6,331 nucleotides of DNA from Candidatus Bathyarchaeota archaeon. GTDB lineage: Archaea; Thermoproteota; Bathyarchaeia; Bathyarchaeales; Bathycorpusculaceae. Shown here piece after piece: positions 1 through 6,331 of the stretch. Made by a program: the position numbers and the translations under genes. Positions within the stretch are counted from its first letter, which is position 1. Every line of letters begins with the position of its first letter. The stretch spans positions 1-6,331 of the forward strand of contig DAOVMU010000092.1 of the NCBI GenBank assembly GCA_030630585.1, in the 5' to 3' direction. The notes beneath the pieces were generated by a model that did not search any database, had not been told where the DNA came from, and was given only the letters and a program-made list of their open reading frames with translations.

Positions 1-1
1 G

Positions 2-3000
2 AGGGAACCTTCCATCGGCGGAAGAATGGCTCAACTTGACAAAACATTTCCAACCTTGGACTGTTCCATATGCATTTTGGCGCCGAAGATGGTCGAGGTT
101 TCCAGACATCCAAACGTAAAGCTCATGACTTATTCAGATATACTTAGCATTCAGCCCGTACTTGACGGCAACGCGTTCAAAGTTAGAATAAGGCGAAAGC
201 CGCGTTACGTAGATGAGGAGAAATGCACTGGATGTAGAATCTGCATGGAAAAATGCCCACTCAAGGTGCCAAGCGAATTCGACGAAAAAATCGGAGTTCG
301 GAAGGCCATTTACATACCCTTTCCTCAAGCTGTGCCAGCTGTAGCAGTTGTCGACACGGAAAGCTGCCTTTACTTCCAGAAGGGAGTATGCAAAATCTGT
401 GAAAAGTTTTGTCCAGCCCAAGCCCTAGACTTCGAGCAGAAGGAACAAGAAATAGAGATAGAAGTAGCTGTAATAATCGTGGCCACAGGATTCGACCTCC
501 TTGACTCCTCGGTGCTGCCTCAATATGGATATGGCAGATTTCCAGATGTTCTAGCCTCTATTCAATATGAGAGATTGATAAACGCCGCAGGCCCTATGGG
601 TGGAAAGATTGCCAGACTGTCCGATGGTGTTGAGCCTAGGACAATAGCCTTTATCCACTGTGTAGGCTCAAGGGATGCAGACGCAAAACCATACTGCTCA
701 CAGATCTGTTGCATGTATGCTACAAAAGAGGCTATTGTTACGAAGGAACACAACCCGGAAATCGACATAACCATCTTCCATAACGACCTCCGAGCACCTG
801 GAAAAGGACATCAAGAACTCACTGCGAGAGCAGCTGAAGAATTCAAAATAAGATACGTGAAATGCCTGCCGACCAAGGTCAGTCTAAACCCAGAAAGCAA
901 AAAGCTGGCGATTTCTTATCCGGAAACAGCTTCTGGTAAAGCGAAAACCATAGAAGTGGACATGATTATCCTTTGTCCTGCAGTCATTCCTAAAAGCGGA
1001 ACAGAAGAGTTAGCTAAAACTCTAGGTGTTGACGTTTCAGAGCATGGCTTCCTAAAATCTCTGGGAGCTTCAGCTCCGACAGACACTAATGTTCCCGGAA
1101 TCTACCTTTGCGGAGCCTGTGAAGGACCAAAAGACATTTCAAGTTCAGTTGCTCAGGCAAGTGCTGCTGCGGCTAGGTCGGCGCTCCGCACAGGCCTGCT
1201 CAAAGCTGAATTGAAACGTGTCAAAGTAAAGGAGCGACTGATTGATAAAGAGCCTAGAATAGGAGTCTTTGTTTGTCATTGTGGAACTAACATTGGAGCC
1301 GTCGTAGATGTCCCTAAAGTTGTGGAGTTTGCAAAGGATTTAAGCGGCGTTGTCCATGTTGAAGAATTCCTTTTTGCATGTTCGAAGGATGCTGCTGCAA
1401 AGATTAAGGAAGCCATAGAGAAGTATACCCTTAACCGCGTTATAGTTGCCTCATGCACGCCGAGAACCCATGAGCCACTATTTAGAGCCACGTGTGAAGA
1501 GGCAAGCCTCAACCCGTACCTCTTTGAGATGGTCAATATACGAGAACACGACTCTTGGGTGCATTCACACCAACCAGAAGAGGCTACGCAAAAAGCTTTG
1601 GACCTTATCGGAATGGCTGTGGCAAAAGCGAGGTTACTATATCCCTTGGAAGAATTTGAGATAGATGTATCTGAAACAGCCATGGTCATAGGAGGAGGAA
1701 TAGCAGGGTTAATAGCTGCAAAAACAGTTGCAGACAAGGGCTTTAGAACATACTTGGTCGAGAGCAAGGAAAAGCTGGGTGGAAACGTTAATCGATCATT
1801 TATTCCCTTCAAAGACGTAGATGTAGACGGCATGCTTGACTCCCTCATAAAGCAGGTTGAAAACCACAAAGATATTGAAGTTTTGCTTTCAACCAAACTG
1901 AAACAGGTTAGGGGCTCCATAGGAAACTTTGACGTCACGTTGCTTCAAGGTGAACAACCGAAAACCATGAAAGTAGGCACCATTATCTTAGCGACAGATG
2001 CCGAAGACCTGAAGCCTGAAGGACTCTATGGCTATGCCCTGTACAACAGTGTCTTTACTGTGCGAGAGTTCTGCAAAATGATTAAGGAAAAGAAAATGGC
2101 GGACGGCGAGAATATTGTGATGATTATGTGTGCTGGAGCCCGTGAAAAGGAGGGCCGCACATATTGTTCAGCTATCTGCTGTTCAGAGGCCATAGATTCG
2201 GCACTAAAAGTAAAGGAGACGTATCCAAACTCGGAAGTTTACATTCTTTATCGAGACATAGTGGTTTCATGGAAGGATGAAATTCATTATCGCGAAGCAA
2301 GAGAAAAAGGAATAACCTTCATACGGTATGAAGGAGAACATCCGCCAGAGGTCAGCTTGGTTGAGAACCGTTTAGCCGTCAAAGTTGAAGACATTGTAAC
2401 CGGGCCTCAGCTCACAATACCGGCAAACACTGTGGTTTTGGCAACTCCGTTGGTTCCGGCAGAAGACTACCAAGAGCTATCTTCAACTTTAAAGGTGTCA
2501 AGGACGACGCAAGGCTTCTTTTTGGAAGCTCATCCGAAACTCAGACCTTTAGATTTTGCGACTGATGGAATATATCTTTGTGGAACATGCCATAGTCCAC
2601 AAGACCTCTCAGAAACCGTCTGCCAAGCATTAGGAGCAGCGTCACGTGCGCTCATTCCATTAATGAAGGGAAAAGTTGTTAACGAGCCGATAGTAGCTGA
2701 CGTAGACTCTGACAAGTGCATCGCTTGTGCAAACTGTGAAGCCGCTTGTGAATATGGAGCCATAAAAGTAGAGAAAACTGCGAAAGTTAACCCGTTTCTC
2801 TGTAAAGGCTGCGGAGTCTGCGCGGTAGAATGTCCAGCTTCAGCTATAACTATGCACCACTTTACAGACGACCAGCTTTCAGTAATGATAAAGGCTGCTT
2901 TAAAAACATGGCCTCCCAACGGCAAGCCCAAGGCTGTGGCTTTCTTCTGCAACTGGTGCTCTTATGCCGGAGCAGATATGGCTGGTGTAAGCCGATTCCA

Positions 3001-3340
3001 ATACCCACCTTCTGTAAGAATCATACGGGTCATGTGCACAGGTAGAATTGATCAGAGACACATACTTCAAGCATTCCTCCTAGGCGCAGACGGGGTTCTC
3101 ATAGGCGGCTGCCACCCAGGCGACTGCCACTACATTTCTGGGAATCTCAAAGCTGAAAAACGCGTAAAACAACTGAAAGAATGGCTTAAAGAGTCCGGAA
3201 TCGAACCTGAAAGACTCAGGCTGGAATGGGCTTCAGCCGGCGAAGGAAAAAAGATCGCTGAGATCATGCAGGATTTCACAAATCAGCTTGAAAAACTTGG
3301 ACCTAATCCGCTGAGAAGGCAAGAGAAGGTGCAGCTTTGA
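2..3340 (+). CDS. hdrA: Tandem HdrA-HdrA-MvhD fusion, flavin/iron-sulfur electron-transfer subunit (5' partial)
   Basis: Cytoplasmic HdrA-type subunit expected to split or pass electrons through FAD and iron-sulfur clusters. The frame is open to base 2; residues REPSIGGR precede the ATG at 26 and complete the family motif, so that ATG is internal and the N-terminus lies outside. Counting from that ATG: module 1 (to about 395) has DCSIC (C13, C16), an inserted ferredoxin (C67/70/73/77 and C114/122/125/129), the C212-x11-C224-x3-CC cluster motif and GPKD (K369). Module 2 (411-885) restarts with RIGVFVCHCG (C417, C419, C452, C477), has GGGIAG (556-561) and C702-x11-C714-x3-CC, but no inserted ferredoxin. 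A ferredoxin domain follows (C898/901/904/908, C926/929/932/936). The MvhD domain (968-1095) has C975, C978, C1004, C1029 and C1034, which suit a [2Fe-2S] centre. The order resembles QmoA/QmoB-like and HdrA-MvhD fusions. Identity of domains is firm; the exact complex is inferred from the metVF neighbour. Confidence 0.93.
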   Translation, partial: REPSIGGRMAQLDKTFPTLDCSICILAPKMVEVSRHPNVKLMTYSDILSIQPVLDGNAFKVRIRRKPRYVDEEKCTGCRICMEKCPLKVPSEFDEKIGVRKAIYIPFPQAVPAVAVVDTESCLYFQKGVCKICEKFCPAQALDFEQKEQEIEIEVAVIIVATGFDLLDSSVLPQYGYGRFPDVLASIQYERLINAAGPMGGKIARLSDGVEPRTIAFIHCVGSRDADAKPYCSQICCMYATKEAIVTKEHNPEIDITIFHNDLRAPGKGHQELTARAAEEFKIRYVKCLPTKVSLNPESKKLAISYPETASGKAKTIEVDMIILCPAVIPKSGTEELAKTLGVDVSEHGFLKSLGASAPTDTNVPGIYLCGACEGPKDISSSVAQASAAAARSALRTGLLKAELKRVKVKERLIDKEPRIGVFVCHCGTNIGAVVDVPKVVEFAKDLSGVVHVEEFLFACSKDAAAKIKEAIEKYTLNRVIVASCTPRTHEPLFRATCEEASLNPYLFEMVNIREHDSWVHSHQPEEATQKALDLIGMAVAKARLLYPLEEFEIDVSETAMVIGGGIAGLIAAKTVADKGFRTYLVESKEKLGGNVNRSFIPFKDVDVDGMLDSLIKQVENHKDIEVLLSTKLKQVRGSIGNFDVTLLQGEQPKTMKVGTIILATDAEDLKPEGLYGYALYNSVFTVREFCKMIKEKKMADGENIVMIMCAGAREKEGRTYCSAICCSEAIDSALKVKETYPNSEVYILYRDIVVSWKDEIHYREAREKGITFIRYEGEHPPEVSLVENRLAVKVEDIVTGPQLTIPANTVVLATPLVPAEDYQELSSTLKVSRTTQGFFLEAHPKLRPLDFATDGIYLCGTCHSPQDLSETVCQALGAASRALIPLMKGKVVNEPIVADVDSDKCIACANCEAACEYGAIKVEKTAKVNPFLCKGCGVCAVECPASAITMHHFTDDQLSVMIKAALKTWPPNGKPKAVAFFCNWCSYAGADMAGVSRFQYPPSVRIIRVMCTGRIDQRHILQAFLLGADGVLIGGCHPGDCHYISGNLKAEKRVKQLKEWLKESGIEPERLRLEWASAGEGKKIAEIMQDFTNQLEKLGPNPLRRQEKVQL

Positions 3341-3369
3341 GCGGCAAGACCTTCAATTTTTCCAGAGCA

Positions 3370-3379
3370 AATTTTATAT
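3370..3379 (+). promoter_or_regulatory. Possible archaeal TATA box ahead of metVF
   Basis: AATTTTATAT lies in the 85-base gap between hdrA and metVF. A start of transcription about 25 bases downstream would fall near 3401 and give a leader of roughly 25 bases that still contains the GGAGG site. A T5 run at 3357-3361, just after the hdrA stop, could end some upstream transcripts. Read-through from hdrA is equally possible, so this may be a secondary promoter inside an operon. Confidence 0.35.
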
Positions 3380-3411
3380 CGCAAGTTCATTCTCATATGA
3401 ATCTCTTTAAC

Positions 3412-3416
3412 GGAGG
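3412..3416 (+). promoter_or_regulatory. Ribosome binding site deciding the GTG start of metVF
   Basis: GGAGG sits 9 bases before GTG at 3426. It supports this GTG over the later in-frame ATG at 3468, and the resulting N-terminus (MIIVQQKPLEKI) matches the usual beginning of MetV proteins. Confidence 0.75.
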
Positions 3417-3425
3417 ATATTTGTC

Positions 3426-5057
3426 GTGATTATAGTTCAACAGAAACCGCTTGAAAAGATTTTTGAAATGACCGAAAATTTCCGAAACCTGCTGATAGTG
3501 GGTTGTGACGGATGCGCCGCTGTGGTACAGGTTGGCGGCGAAAAACAAGCTGAAATTTTGAAAACATTGCTGGGAATGCACAGAAAACTCAAGGGCAGAA
3601 ACGGCTTTAAAATCAAAGCTACTTCAATTTTACGCCAATGCGACAGGCAAATAGCTGCCTCCTCACTTCATCCGTTAATCGAAGATTACGATGCTGTAGT
3701 CAGCCTAGCATGTGGAGTTGGCGTTCAAACACTTGCAGATTTGTTCCAAAACAAGATAATCGTCCCAGCAAACGACACGAAATTCCTAGGGATGCACGAC
3801 ACTAAGGAGGGCAAGTTTTATGAAATGTGCCGAGCATGCGGAGACTGCATCTTGTTCGACACGGGAGGCATATGCCCAATAACCAGATGCGCCAAAAGCC
3901 TTCTTAATGGACCTTGTGGAGGACAAACAGAAGGAAAATGTGAAGTCGGCGGCTGGAAAAACGATTGTGCGTGGATTCTCATCTACAAACGCCTAAAAGA
4001 AAGAAACAGACTTGACTTGTTCACCAAGTTTAGGATTCCTCGAGATTATAGAATTTCAGAGCATCCACGGGAACTCGGCGGCGAAATAGTGGCCGAGAAA
4101 AAGGAAGAACCCAAAAAGCATGAGGACATAATCAGCGAAGACATGAAGAGGGAGACATACAGCGAACTTGCGAAGCAGATAGGCGAAGGCAAATTTGTTT
4201 TCACAGGGGAGCTTGAGCCGGTGAAGACAACAAATCTTCGCGAAGTTATTGAAGGAGCAAAGACTTTGAAAGGTCACGTTATAGCTATAAACATCACAGA
4301 CAACCCCACATCCTTTGGTTACATGAACGCTCTTGTGCCATCTTACATGATTCAAAAGGAAGTAGGTGTGGAGGCTGTTTATCAGATGACCACTCGAGAC
4401 AGGAACCGCTTGGCATTGCTATCAGACGTGTTGGCGGCTAGTGCCTTGGGAATAAAGAACATTTTGGTTCTTACAGGTGATTACACAACAGTTGGCGATA
4501 CTCCTCAGTCTAAGCCTGTTTTTGATTTGGATTCTGCGACTTTCACTTATATGCTGCGGAAAATGATAGACGAAGGCGTAGACCTGCAAGGTAACAAGAT
4601 TGAAGATCCGCCTAGATTTAACATAGGCATTGCAGCTGCTCCGAATGCTGATCCCTTAGAGGCGGAATTGCTGAAGATTGAGAGAAAAGTTAAGCTTGGA
4701 ATTGATTTTATACAGACGCAATGTGTTTATAGCGTGGAGCAAGCCAAACGATTTCTGGATGCAGCGGATTATCTTAAAACTCCTGTGCTGATCGGTGTTG
4801 CACCTTTCAAATCAATGGGCATGATGAAGTGGATGATCAAGTTTGTTCCAGGGATAAAAGTTCCTGAGGAAGTGGAGCAACGACTTCGCAAGGCAAAAGA
4901 AAAGAGTAAGGAAGCCTTTCGAGAGGAGAACCTTGAAATCTTTGGCAAACTAATTCAGGAAATTCGCAAAACAACTAATGCTGCAGGAATCCACATGATG
5001 GCTGTTGGCTATGAGTGGGTTGTGCCGAAAATAATTGAAAGAAGCGGAATAGGTTGA
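3426..5057 (+). CDS. metF: MetV-MetF fusion, methylenetetrahydrofolate reductase (543 aa)
   Basis: Reduces the methylene group on tetrahydrofolate (or an archaeal pterin) to methyl, in the methyl branch of the Wood-Ljungdahl pathway. Residues 1 to about 215 form the MetV part: C27 and C30 in VGCDGC, C72, C96, then a dense group C135/138/141, C150, C155, C164, C172 and C181. This is enough for two iron-sulfur or metal sites, though the assignment is inference. A charged linker (about 222-240) leads to the MetF TIM barrel (about 245-543). By alignment to E. coli MetF, E262 (GELEP) matches Glu28, D352 (LTGDY) matches Asp120 and Q432 (TQCVYSVE) matches Gln183; GIHMMAVGYE is the usual C-terminal motif. 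In many acetogens metV and metF are separate genes; here they are one frame. The 85-base distance from hdrA-mvhD suggests that the flavin subunit feeds this reductase, as in the Moorella MetVF-HdrCBA-MvhD complex. Function is firm; pterin and electron donor are not shown by the sequence. Confidence 0.94.
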   Translation: MIIVQQKPLEKIFEMTENFRNLLIVGCDGCAAVVQVGGEKQAEILKTLLGMHRKLKGRNGFKIKATSILRQCDRQIAASSLHPLIEDYDAVVSLACGVGVQTLADLFQNKIIVPANDTKFLGMHDTKEGKFYEMCRACGDCILFDTGGICPITRCAKSLLNGPCGGQTEGKCEVGGWKNDCAWILIYKRLKERNRLDLFTKFRIPRDYRISEHPRELGGEIVAEKKEEPKKHEDIISEDMKRETYSELAKQIGEGKFVFTGELEPVKTTNLREVIEGAKTLKGHVIAINITDNPTSFGYMNALVPSYMIQKEVGVEAVYQMTTRDRNRLALLSDVLAASALGIKNILVLTGDYTTVGDTPQSKPVFDLDSATFTYMLRKMIDEGVDLQGNKIEDPPRFNIGIAAAPNADPLEAELLKIERKVKLGIDFIQTQCVYSVEQAKRFLDAADYLKTPVLIGVAPFKSMGMMKWMIKFVPGIKVPEEVEQRLRKAKEKSKEAFREENLEIFGKLIQEIRKTTNAAGIHMMAVGYEWVVPKIIERSGIG

Positions 5058-5070
5058 ATGTAATTCAAAG

Positions 5071-5101
5071 TCAAAGTTTTGCTCTCAGTTCCTTTGATTT
5101 T
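5071..5101 (+). terminator. Weak hairpin plus T run after metVF
   Basis: TCAAAG (5071-5076) can pair with CTTTGA (5092-5097) around a 15-base loop, followed directly by TTTT. The stem is short and AT-rich, so this is only a plausible end of the metVF transcript. Archaeal termination usually needs the T tract more than a hairpin. Confidence 0.3.
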
Positions 5102-5183
5102 CTCCGTATCTACTTAGGATGAATAGTTATAATCCATGAGCATTATACGCTTGAAACCAAATGCTTAGTCAAGAGATGAAGTA

Positions 5184-5300
5184 ATGCCCCAGAAAAACCA
5201 GAAATCTTCAAGCATTGATATATTCCAGCTCCTAACCGAGACAATGGAAAAAGAAAAACAGAAGACGAGAGAGGAGCTTCAGCAAACCGAGAGATTTTAA
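5184..5300 (+). CDS. Possible small charged protein, 38 aa, function unknown
   Basis: A short frame from ATG to TAA encodes a hydrophilic peptide beginning MPQKNQKSSSID, with a region rich in Glu, Lys and Gln (TMEKEKQKTREELQQTE) that should form one amphipathic helix. There are no cysteines, signal peptide or membrane segment. A partial ribosome site (GAGATGA, one mismatch from GAGGTGA) sits 4 bases before the ATG, and TATA-like stretches (GTTATAAT at 5127, ATTATA at 5142) lie upstream. It fills the gap between metVF and the opposing ferredoxin gene. I do not recognise a family. It could be a true small gene, a decayed remnant of a longer coiled-coil protein, or chance, since its A-rich stretch could also serve as the T-rich terminator of the opposite operon. 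Confidence 0.4.
   Translation: MPQKNQKSSSIDIFQLLTETMEKEKQKTREELQQTERF
5248..5258 (-). terminator. T-rich tract, possible terminator of the thioredoxin-ferredoxin operon
   Basis: On the minus strand this reads TTTTTCTTTTT, about 50 bases past the ferredoxin stop. Runs of T like this end transcription in archaea without a hairpin. It overlaps the possible small gene on the other strand, so one of the two readings may be accidental. Confidence 0.35.
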
Positions 5301-5310
5301 GGTGCTTCAA

Positions 5311-5586
5311 TTAGTATTGATGGGAAGAAGCATTGCGAAAGAGTTCAATATGTTTTTCCAAGGGCTCAGGAATATCTTGAGAGTTATCATAAGCCGAAAC
5401 AGCGCGCTCGCTAGTTATCGCATTAACTGGGCAGTTTTTCTCGCATTCCAAACAAAGCGCACAACTTTTAGGATTTACGACAACAGGCAAGTCGTCGAGC
5501 CATTCTAGTACCCCATAACTGCAGGCTTTGACGCATTCCTTGCATCGGGTACATTTGTCATAGTTGATTTTTATCTCTACAATCAT
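5311..5586 (-). CDS. 2[4Fe-4S] ferredoxin (91 aa)
   Basis: Small soluble electron carrier. Two classical cluster motifs are visible: C12-x2-C15-x2-C18-x3-C22 and C42-x2-C45-x2-C48-x3-C52-P53. Each cluster is expected to take three cysteines from one motif and the fourth from the other. The first motif ends in C-S rather than the usual C-P, and the spacer between motifs (residues 23-41, with WLDDLPVV) is slightly long, as in many archaeal ferredoxin-family proteins. About 38 residues follow the last cluster cysteine; they are polar and of unknown role. The ATG lies 2 bases after the thioredoxin stop and has no clear ribosome site of its own, so translation is probably coupled to the thioredoxin gene. 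Possible partners are the nearby Hdr/MetVF proteins or a thioredoxin reductase; neither link is proven. Confidence 0.9.
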   Translation of the reverse strand: MIVEIKINYDKCTRCKECVKACSYGVLEWLDDLPVVVNPKSCALCLECEKNCPVNAITSERAVSAYDNSQDIPEPLEKHIELFRNASSHQY

Positions 5587-5588
5587 TG

Positions 5589-6032
5589 TTATTGGAGCTT
5601 AAGATAACGTGTTATTTTCGGCTCTAACATCTGTTTAGGCATGGCACCGATTATTCTATCTACAAGTTTTCCGTTCTTAAACACTAACATTGTGGGGATA
5701 CTCATTATCTGATGCTGCATAGCAGTCCTTCGATTTTCATCCACATTCAATTTTCCAAATAATATTTTCCCAGCATAATCCCGCGCGAGTTCCTCCACAA
5801 CTGGAGCAACAATATAGCAGGGACCGCACCACGGTGCCCAACAGTCGACAACCACCAAAGAATTGTTTGACACAACTTCTATTAATGTTGCATCTGTTAA
5901 TTCAACAGGTTTATTAAAAACTGGTTGCCCACGCTCTTGAAGAGTTCTTTCTTTCTCCTCTGAAGCTCCACGCCTAAGCATCTCCCCCAATTTCTTTAGC
6001 TTAATCCTCTCAAGCTTTTTGTCCTCAACCAC
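5589..6032 (-). CDS. trxA: Thioredoxin with charged N-terminal extension (147 aa)
   Basis: Thiol-disulfide reductant of the cytoplasm. The active site is W68-C69-G70-P71-C72; D63 matches the buried aspartate of E. coli thioredoxin (six residues before the first cysteine), and the cis-proline loop is SIP113T. The thioredoxin fold covers about residues 42-147. The first 40 or so residues are an added, highly charged helix (KKLERIKLKKLGEML) with no signal peptide; similar helices head various archaeal proteins. The start is GTG, chosen because GGAGG lies 7 bases upstream; an ATG in another frame 4 bases earlier gives only three codons. It is the first gene of a leftward pair with the ferredoxin. 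The pairing raises the possibility of ferredoxin-linked reduction of this thioredoxin, but no reductase is in the window. Family assignment is certain; the symbol is generic. Confidence 0.93.
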   Translation of the reverse strand: MVEDKKLERIKLKKLGEMLRRGASEEKERTLQERGQPVFNKPVELTDATLIEVVSNNSLVVVDCWAPWCGPCYIVAPVVEELARDYAGKILFGKLNVDENRRTAMQHQIMSIPTMLVFKNGKLVDRIIGAMPKQMLEPKITRYLKLQ

Positions 6033-6039
6033 ACATTTT

Positions 6040-6044
6040 CCTCC
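6040..6044 (-). promoter_or_regulatory. Ribosome binding site of the thioredoxin gene
   Basis: GGAGG on the minus strand, 7 bases before the GTG start. It fixes the start and so shows that the N-terminal extension is translated. Confidence 0.75.
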
Positions 6045-6331
6045 GCATCTTCTCTTAATTGCTAACTAGAAAGAAACAGGAGGTACCAATGAGGTAGATT
6101 AACTTTTCTATTTGGATATTTTATGCTGATATTGGTTGCTTGCGTAAAATTTCTTTTTCCAGCTACTTTTCCCTATGACTTGGGGTGAGCTTCCCTTCAA
6201 GGAGAGATTGTCTACAAATTGAATAGATGATTTGAACTATTCGAAAAATAAAGTATAAGAGTCACGCGCACTACCATAAAAAAATAACAACAACTTGAAC
6301 GTTAGCGATTGTGAAGACCTAAAAACCGTGA
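6045..6331. other. Right-edge stretch without a supported gene
   Basis: Both strands contain only very short frames here. The longest are about 21 codons (6123-6188 on the plus strand; one starting at 6277 on the minus strand), without ribosome sites. I see no tRNA, repeat array or clear hairpin. The left side should hold the promoter and leader of the thioredoxin operon. Near 6243-6261 (CGAAAAATAAAGTATAAG) is a possible rightward promoter, after which a frame from TTG at 6295 stays open to the edge; this could be the beginning of a gene outside the window. Confidence 0.5.
6114..6125 (-). promoter_or_regulatory. Possible TATA box of the thioredoxin-ferredoxin operon
   Basis: The minus strand reads CATAAAATATCC. 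Transcription from about 25 bases downstream would leave a leader of roughly 60 bases. Other AT-rich stretches nearer the gene (around 6097-6107) could serve instead. Confidence 0.25.

Noticed and set aside
1276..1938. A 220-codon open frame on the minus strand inside the HdrA-MvhD gene
   Set aside because: It lies wholly antisense to a gene with clear family motifs, shows no recognisable domain, and is best explained as a codon-use shadow. The same holds for the shorter antisense frames at 134-421, 562-774, 2530-2952 and 4056-4355.
3397..3429. A 10-codon frame (ATG to TGA) overlapping the metVF GTG start, which might be a leader peptide
   Set aside because: No ribosome site precedes it, and the likely transcript start near 3401 would lie after its ATG. 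The overlap is probably chance.
5302..5508. A 68-codon plus-strand frame between metVF and the right end
   Set aside because: It is antisense to the ferredoxin gene, whose two CxxCxxCxxxC motifs leave no doubt about the coding strand.
6079..6097. A perfect AGGAGGT ribosome-like site followed by ATG on the plus strand
   Set aside because: The frame is ATG AGG TAG, only two codons. No longer frame begins nearby, so the match is taken as coincidence within the thioredoxin leader region.
6123..6188. A 21-codon hydrophobic frame (MLILVACVKFLF...) that could be a tiny membrane peptide
   Set aside because: There is no ribosome site ahead of it, it is very short and AT-rich sequence readily gives such residues. 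No support beyond the open frame.

Overview
The window most likely comes from an uncultured anaerobic archaeon with a Wood-Ljungdahl (reductive acetyl-CoA) pathway. Bathyarchaeia or a related lineage would fit. The clues are a methanogen-like HdrA sequence, TATA-like boxes 20-30 bases ahead of plausible transcript starts, GTG starts behind GGAGG ribosome sites, and a thioredoxin with a charged N-terminal helix of archaeal style. The lineage is inference: a bacterial acetogen or sulfate reducer with similar Hdr genes is not excluded by sequence reading alone.

Left part, 2-3340 (+): one very long reading frame, cut by the window edge. It encodes two HdrA-type flavin/iron-sulfur modules in tandem, fused at the C-terminus to an MvhD domain. 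The two HdrA modules are not equal. The first has the ferredoxin domain inserted in its FAD domain but no C-terminal ferredoxin; the second lacks the insert but has the C-terminal ferredoxin. The reading frame is open to base 2, and the residues before the first ATG (REPSIGGR) complete the family motif that leads into MAQLDKTFP, so that ATG is internal and the true start lies upstream.

Middle, 3426-5057 (+): a single gene fusing MetV (cysteine-rich) to MetF, the methylenetetrahydrofolate (or tetrahydromethanopterin) reductase. It has a clear GGAGG site, a GTG start and a possible promoter of its own. Side by side, the two genes look like a condensed version of the MetVF-HdrCBA-MvhD complex known from the acetogen Moorella thermoacetica: MvhD brings in electrons from a dehydrogenase or hydrogenase, the HdrA flavins distribute or bifurcate them, and MetVF uses them to reduce methylene-C1 to methyl-C1. 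HdrB and HdrC are not in the window.

Right part: a 253-base gap (5058-5310) holds a possible 38-codon gene and weak terminator-like sequence. A leftward two-gene operon follows, thioredoxin (6032-5589) then a 2[4Fe-4S] ferredoxin (5586-5311), only 2 bases apart. From 6045 to the right edge no gene can be supported; there are only AT-rich promoter-like stretches.
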